Origin: DASYXT01 sp035934555
GTDB lineage: Bacteria; Verrucomicrobiota; Verrucomicrobiia; Limisphaerales; UBA8199
Reading direction: 5' to 3'
DNA length: 64,000 bases
Assembly (NCBI GenBank): GCA_035934555.1
Contig: DASYXT010000002.1
Coordinates: forward strand, 1 to 64,000
This document shows, one piece after another, positions 62,300 to 64,000 of the stretch. Made by a program: the position numbers and the translations under genes. Below the pieces are notes generated by a model that saw only the letters and a program-made list of their open reading frames with translations, searched no databases and had not been told where the DNA came from. Every line of letters starts with the position of its first letter. Position 1 is the first letter of the stretch.

Positions 62300-64000
62300 A
62301 TGGCAAATGGGCTAAAGCCATCCGAGACGCTGGAACCCGCTGAACCCAGGGCGAAGGGCTTTTGGAGCCTCATCGTCACGCAGTTTGAAGGGGCGTTCAA
62401 CGACAATGCCCTCCAGGGACTTGTCACGTTCATCGGCCTGGACATGGCCATTTCGGCCGGGCTGAAGCATGCGCTGGTTCCTCTGGCTACTGCATTGCTA
62501 TCCGTGCCCTTCATTCTCTTCTCGATGACCGGTGGTTTCCTGGCGGACCGGTTCAGCAAACGGACCGTCACGCTCGGCGTGAAGCTGCTGGAAATCGGGA
62601 TCATGACCTTCGCGACGGTGGGGATCTGGCAAGGGAATCTCTGGATGGGATTGGCGGCCATTTTCCTGATGGGAGTTCACAGCGCGATCTTCGGGCCCTC
62701 CAAGTATGGTCTGCTGCCGGAGTTGTTGCCGGAGCGTCGGCTCTCCTGGGGCAACGGCATTCTCGAGTTAGGCACGTTCTTGGCGATAATCCTGGGCACA
62801 GCCGCGGCGGGGCAGTTGTTCGACTGGTTCCGCGGGCGGGAGACCTGGGCGGGCTGTGTGTTGGTGGGGTTGGCGCTGGCCGGATTCGGCTTCAGCCTGG
62901 GCATAACTCGAGTGCCCGCGGCCGATCCGGCCCGGCCCTTCAGCGCGAATGTTTTCGGCGACCTCTGGCGGCAAATCCGGTTCATGCAACGGGACCGCGT
63001 GCTGTGGTTGGCTTGCCTGGGCAACACATACTTTTGGTTTTTGGGCGTGCTGGTGAAGCAAGGGGTTTTTGATTATGGCGCGAGTGTGTTGAAGCTGGGC
63101 GGCGCGACCACCGCTCGATTGACCGCGGCGTTAGGCGTCGGGATTGGGCTTGGCAGTTTCGCGGCGGGCTACCTGTCCGGAGGCAAAATCGAATATGGCC
63201 TGGTGCCGCTGGGCTCGCTGGGGCTTTGCGCATTCGCCGCGCTCCTGGCCGAGCCGAGCCTTTCCGTGACACATATTCTGCTCATCCTGATCGCGTTGGG
63301 GTTTTCCGGCGGGTTTTTCATTGTGCCGATCTCGGCCATTTTGCAACACCGGCCTGCGCGTGAGAGCAAAGGCGTGGTGCTGGCGGCCGCCAACCTGCTT
63401 TCGGCCGTCGGGATGTTCCTGGCCGCCGGCGCTTATTGGGCGATGACCGAGGGCCTGCACTTGGGGCCGCGCGGCGTCTTCATGGTTGGCGGGGCGCTCA
63501 GTCTCGGTGCGTGTGTCTATGTCGTCTGGCTCCTGCCGGATTCGCTGCTGCGGTTCGTGCTTTGGCTGCTGACGCGCACCCTTTACCGGATTCGCGTCGA
63601 AGGCCGTGAAAATATTCCGTCCAAGGGGGGCGCATTGTTTGTCTCCAATCACCTGTCGCTTATTGACGCGCTGCTGCTGGCCGCCAGCACAGACCGCCAG
63701 GTTCGTTTCATCATTTACAAAGGCATTTACGAGCTACCGTGGATCAAACCAATTGCTCGTTTGATGCGCGCCATTCCCATCTCGGCGGAATTGCGGCCGC
63801 GGGAAATGCTGCTGGCGTTGCGCACTGCCGCCGAGGCCATCGAGGCCGGCGAGGTCGTCTGCATCTTCGCCGAAGGCCAGATCACACGCATTGGGCAAAT
63901 GCTGCCCTTTCGCCGCGGGTTCGAACGAATCATGGAACATGTCGAGGCGCCGATTATCCCGGTCGCCCTCGATGGCGTCTGGGGCAGCATCTTCAGTTTC
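62300..64000 (+). CDS. MFS transporter fused to PlsC-type acyltransferase (LplT-Aas-like), cut by window end
   Basis: The frame runs from ATG 62300 off the end of the window with at least 567 codons. Residues about 20-420 form a major-facilitator transporter of the LplT type with about twelve helices (FEGAFNDNALQG near residue 30, GGFLADRFSKR near 85). Residues from about 425 are a PlsC-type glycerolipid acyltransferase with the catalytic NHLSLIDA (HxxxxD) near 450 and FAEGQITR near 525, a variant of FPEGTR. The combination fits import and re-acylation of lysophospholipids. An AMP-ligase domain (Aas) may follow outside the window. Confidence 0.92.
   Translation, partial: MANGLKPSETLEPAEPRAKGFWSLIVTQFEGAFNDNALQGLVTFIGLDMAISAGLKHALVPLATALLSVPFILFSMTGGFLADRFSKRTVTLGVKLLEIGIMTFATVGIWQGNLWMGLAAIFLMGVHSAIFGPSKYGLLPELLPERRLSWGNGILELGTFLAIILGTAAAGQLFDWFRGRETWAGCVLVGLALAGFGFSLGITRVPAADPARPFSANVFGDLWRQIRFMQRDRVLWLACLGNTYFWFLGVLVKQGVFDYGASVLKLGGATTARLTAALGVGIGLGSFAAGYLSGGKIEYGLVPLGSLGLCAFAALLAEPSLSVTHILLILIALGFSGGFFIVPISAILQHRPARESKGVVLAAANLLSAVGMFLAAGAYWAMTEGLHLGPRGVFMVGGALSLGACVYVVWLLPDSLLRFVLWLLTRTLYRIRVEGRENIPSKGGALFVSNHLSLIDALLLAASTDRQVRFIIYKGIYELPWIKPIARLMRAIPISAELRPREMLLALRTAAEAIEAGEVVCIFAEGQITRIGQMLPFRRGFERIMEHVEAPIIPVALDGVWGSIFSF

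Overview
The window looks like chromosomal DNA of a GC-rich, diderm, free-living Verrucomicrobiota bacterium, most like the Pedosphaera/Limisphaerales group. This is inferred from content, not from a marker-gene search. The signs are secreted DUF1080 and DUF4623-type proteins, prepilin-like proteins with an H-X9-DG tail, a fused LpxC-FabZ enzyme, futalosine-route menaquinone synthesis (MqnC), many glycoside hydrolases and esterases, and abundant intergenic palindromic repeats. I recognised no rRNA, tRNA, CRISPR array, prophage or intact insertion sequence.

Layout. 1-1.7 kb: poorly supported small membrane proteins, a palindromic repeat and a truncated gene. 1.7-6.9 kb: a secreted S10 carboxypeptidase, a hypothetical protein, then a sugar isomerase/epimerase, a Gfo/Idh/MocA oxidoreductase and a secreted DUF1080 protein, a set that fits 3-keto-sugar glycan breakdown. 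7.0-8.9 kb: lysine 2,3-aminomutase facing a GIY-YIG-like protein, with a promoter-like sequence in each direction. 8.9-11 kb: HAD phosphatase, prfA and rpmE on the minus strand. 11-13.4 kb: ECF sigma factor, anti-sigma factor and a secreted protein. 13.4-21.2 kb: a polysaccharide locus with two CE1-type esterases, one fused to malectin-like and GH51 domains, divergent from a GH95 hydrolase. 21.3-26.9 kb: FmdB-like protein, HAD phosphatase, prepilin-like protein, a seven-repeat IPT/TIG protein, a lipoate-ligase-like protein and nth. 27.1-28.7 kb: a histidine kinase split by a one-base frameshift. 28.8-37.3 kb: a full MoxR/DUF58/Bat operon on the minus strand, with nearly every junction overlapping. 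37.4-44.4 kb: a coiled-coil protein, moaA, a propeller-sensor histidine kinase with a DNA-binding response regulator, and mqnC. 44.4-49.9 kb: three secreted or surface proteins. 50.3-54.7 kb: tgt, an RRM protein, a cupin plus acyl-AMP ligase pair, and a lipoprotein. 55-57.6 kb: lnt and an MBL-fold hydrolase. 58.4-61.8 kb: lpxC/fabZ, lpxA, rsmI and a second RRM protein. 62.3 kb to the end: an MFS transporter fused to a PlsC-type acyltransferase, cut by the window edge.

The strongest unexplained signal is a set of structured repeats at 1.2, 6.9, 27.0, 31.6, 50.1, 54.8 and 56.7 kb. Four of them are paired hairpin arms, three with a GCGCGGACT...AGTCCGCAGCAA scaffold and one with a compensated stem. 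One is a 187-base concentric triple palindrome, one lies inside the batD reading frame, and one supplies the stop codon of lnt. This pattern resembles REP/BIME-type elements mobilised in trans by a RAYT transposase, but no such transposase lies in the window.
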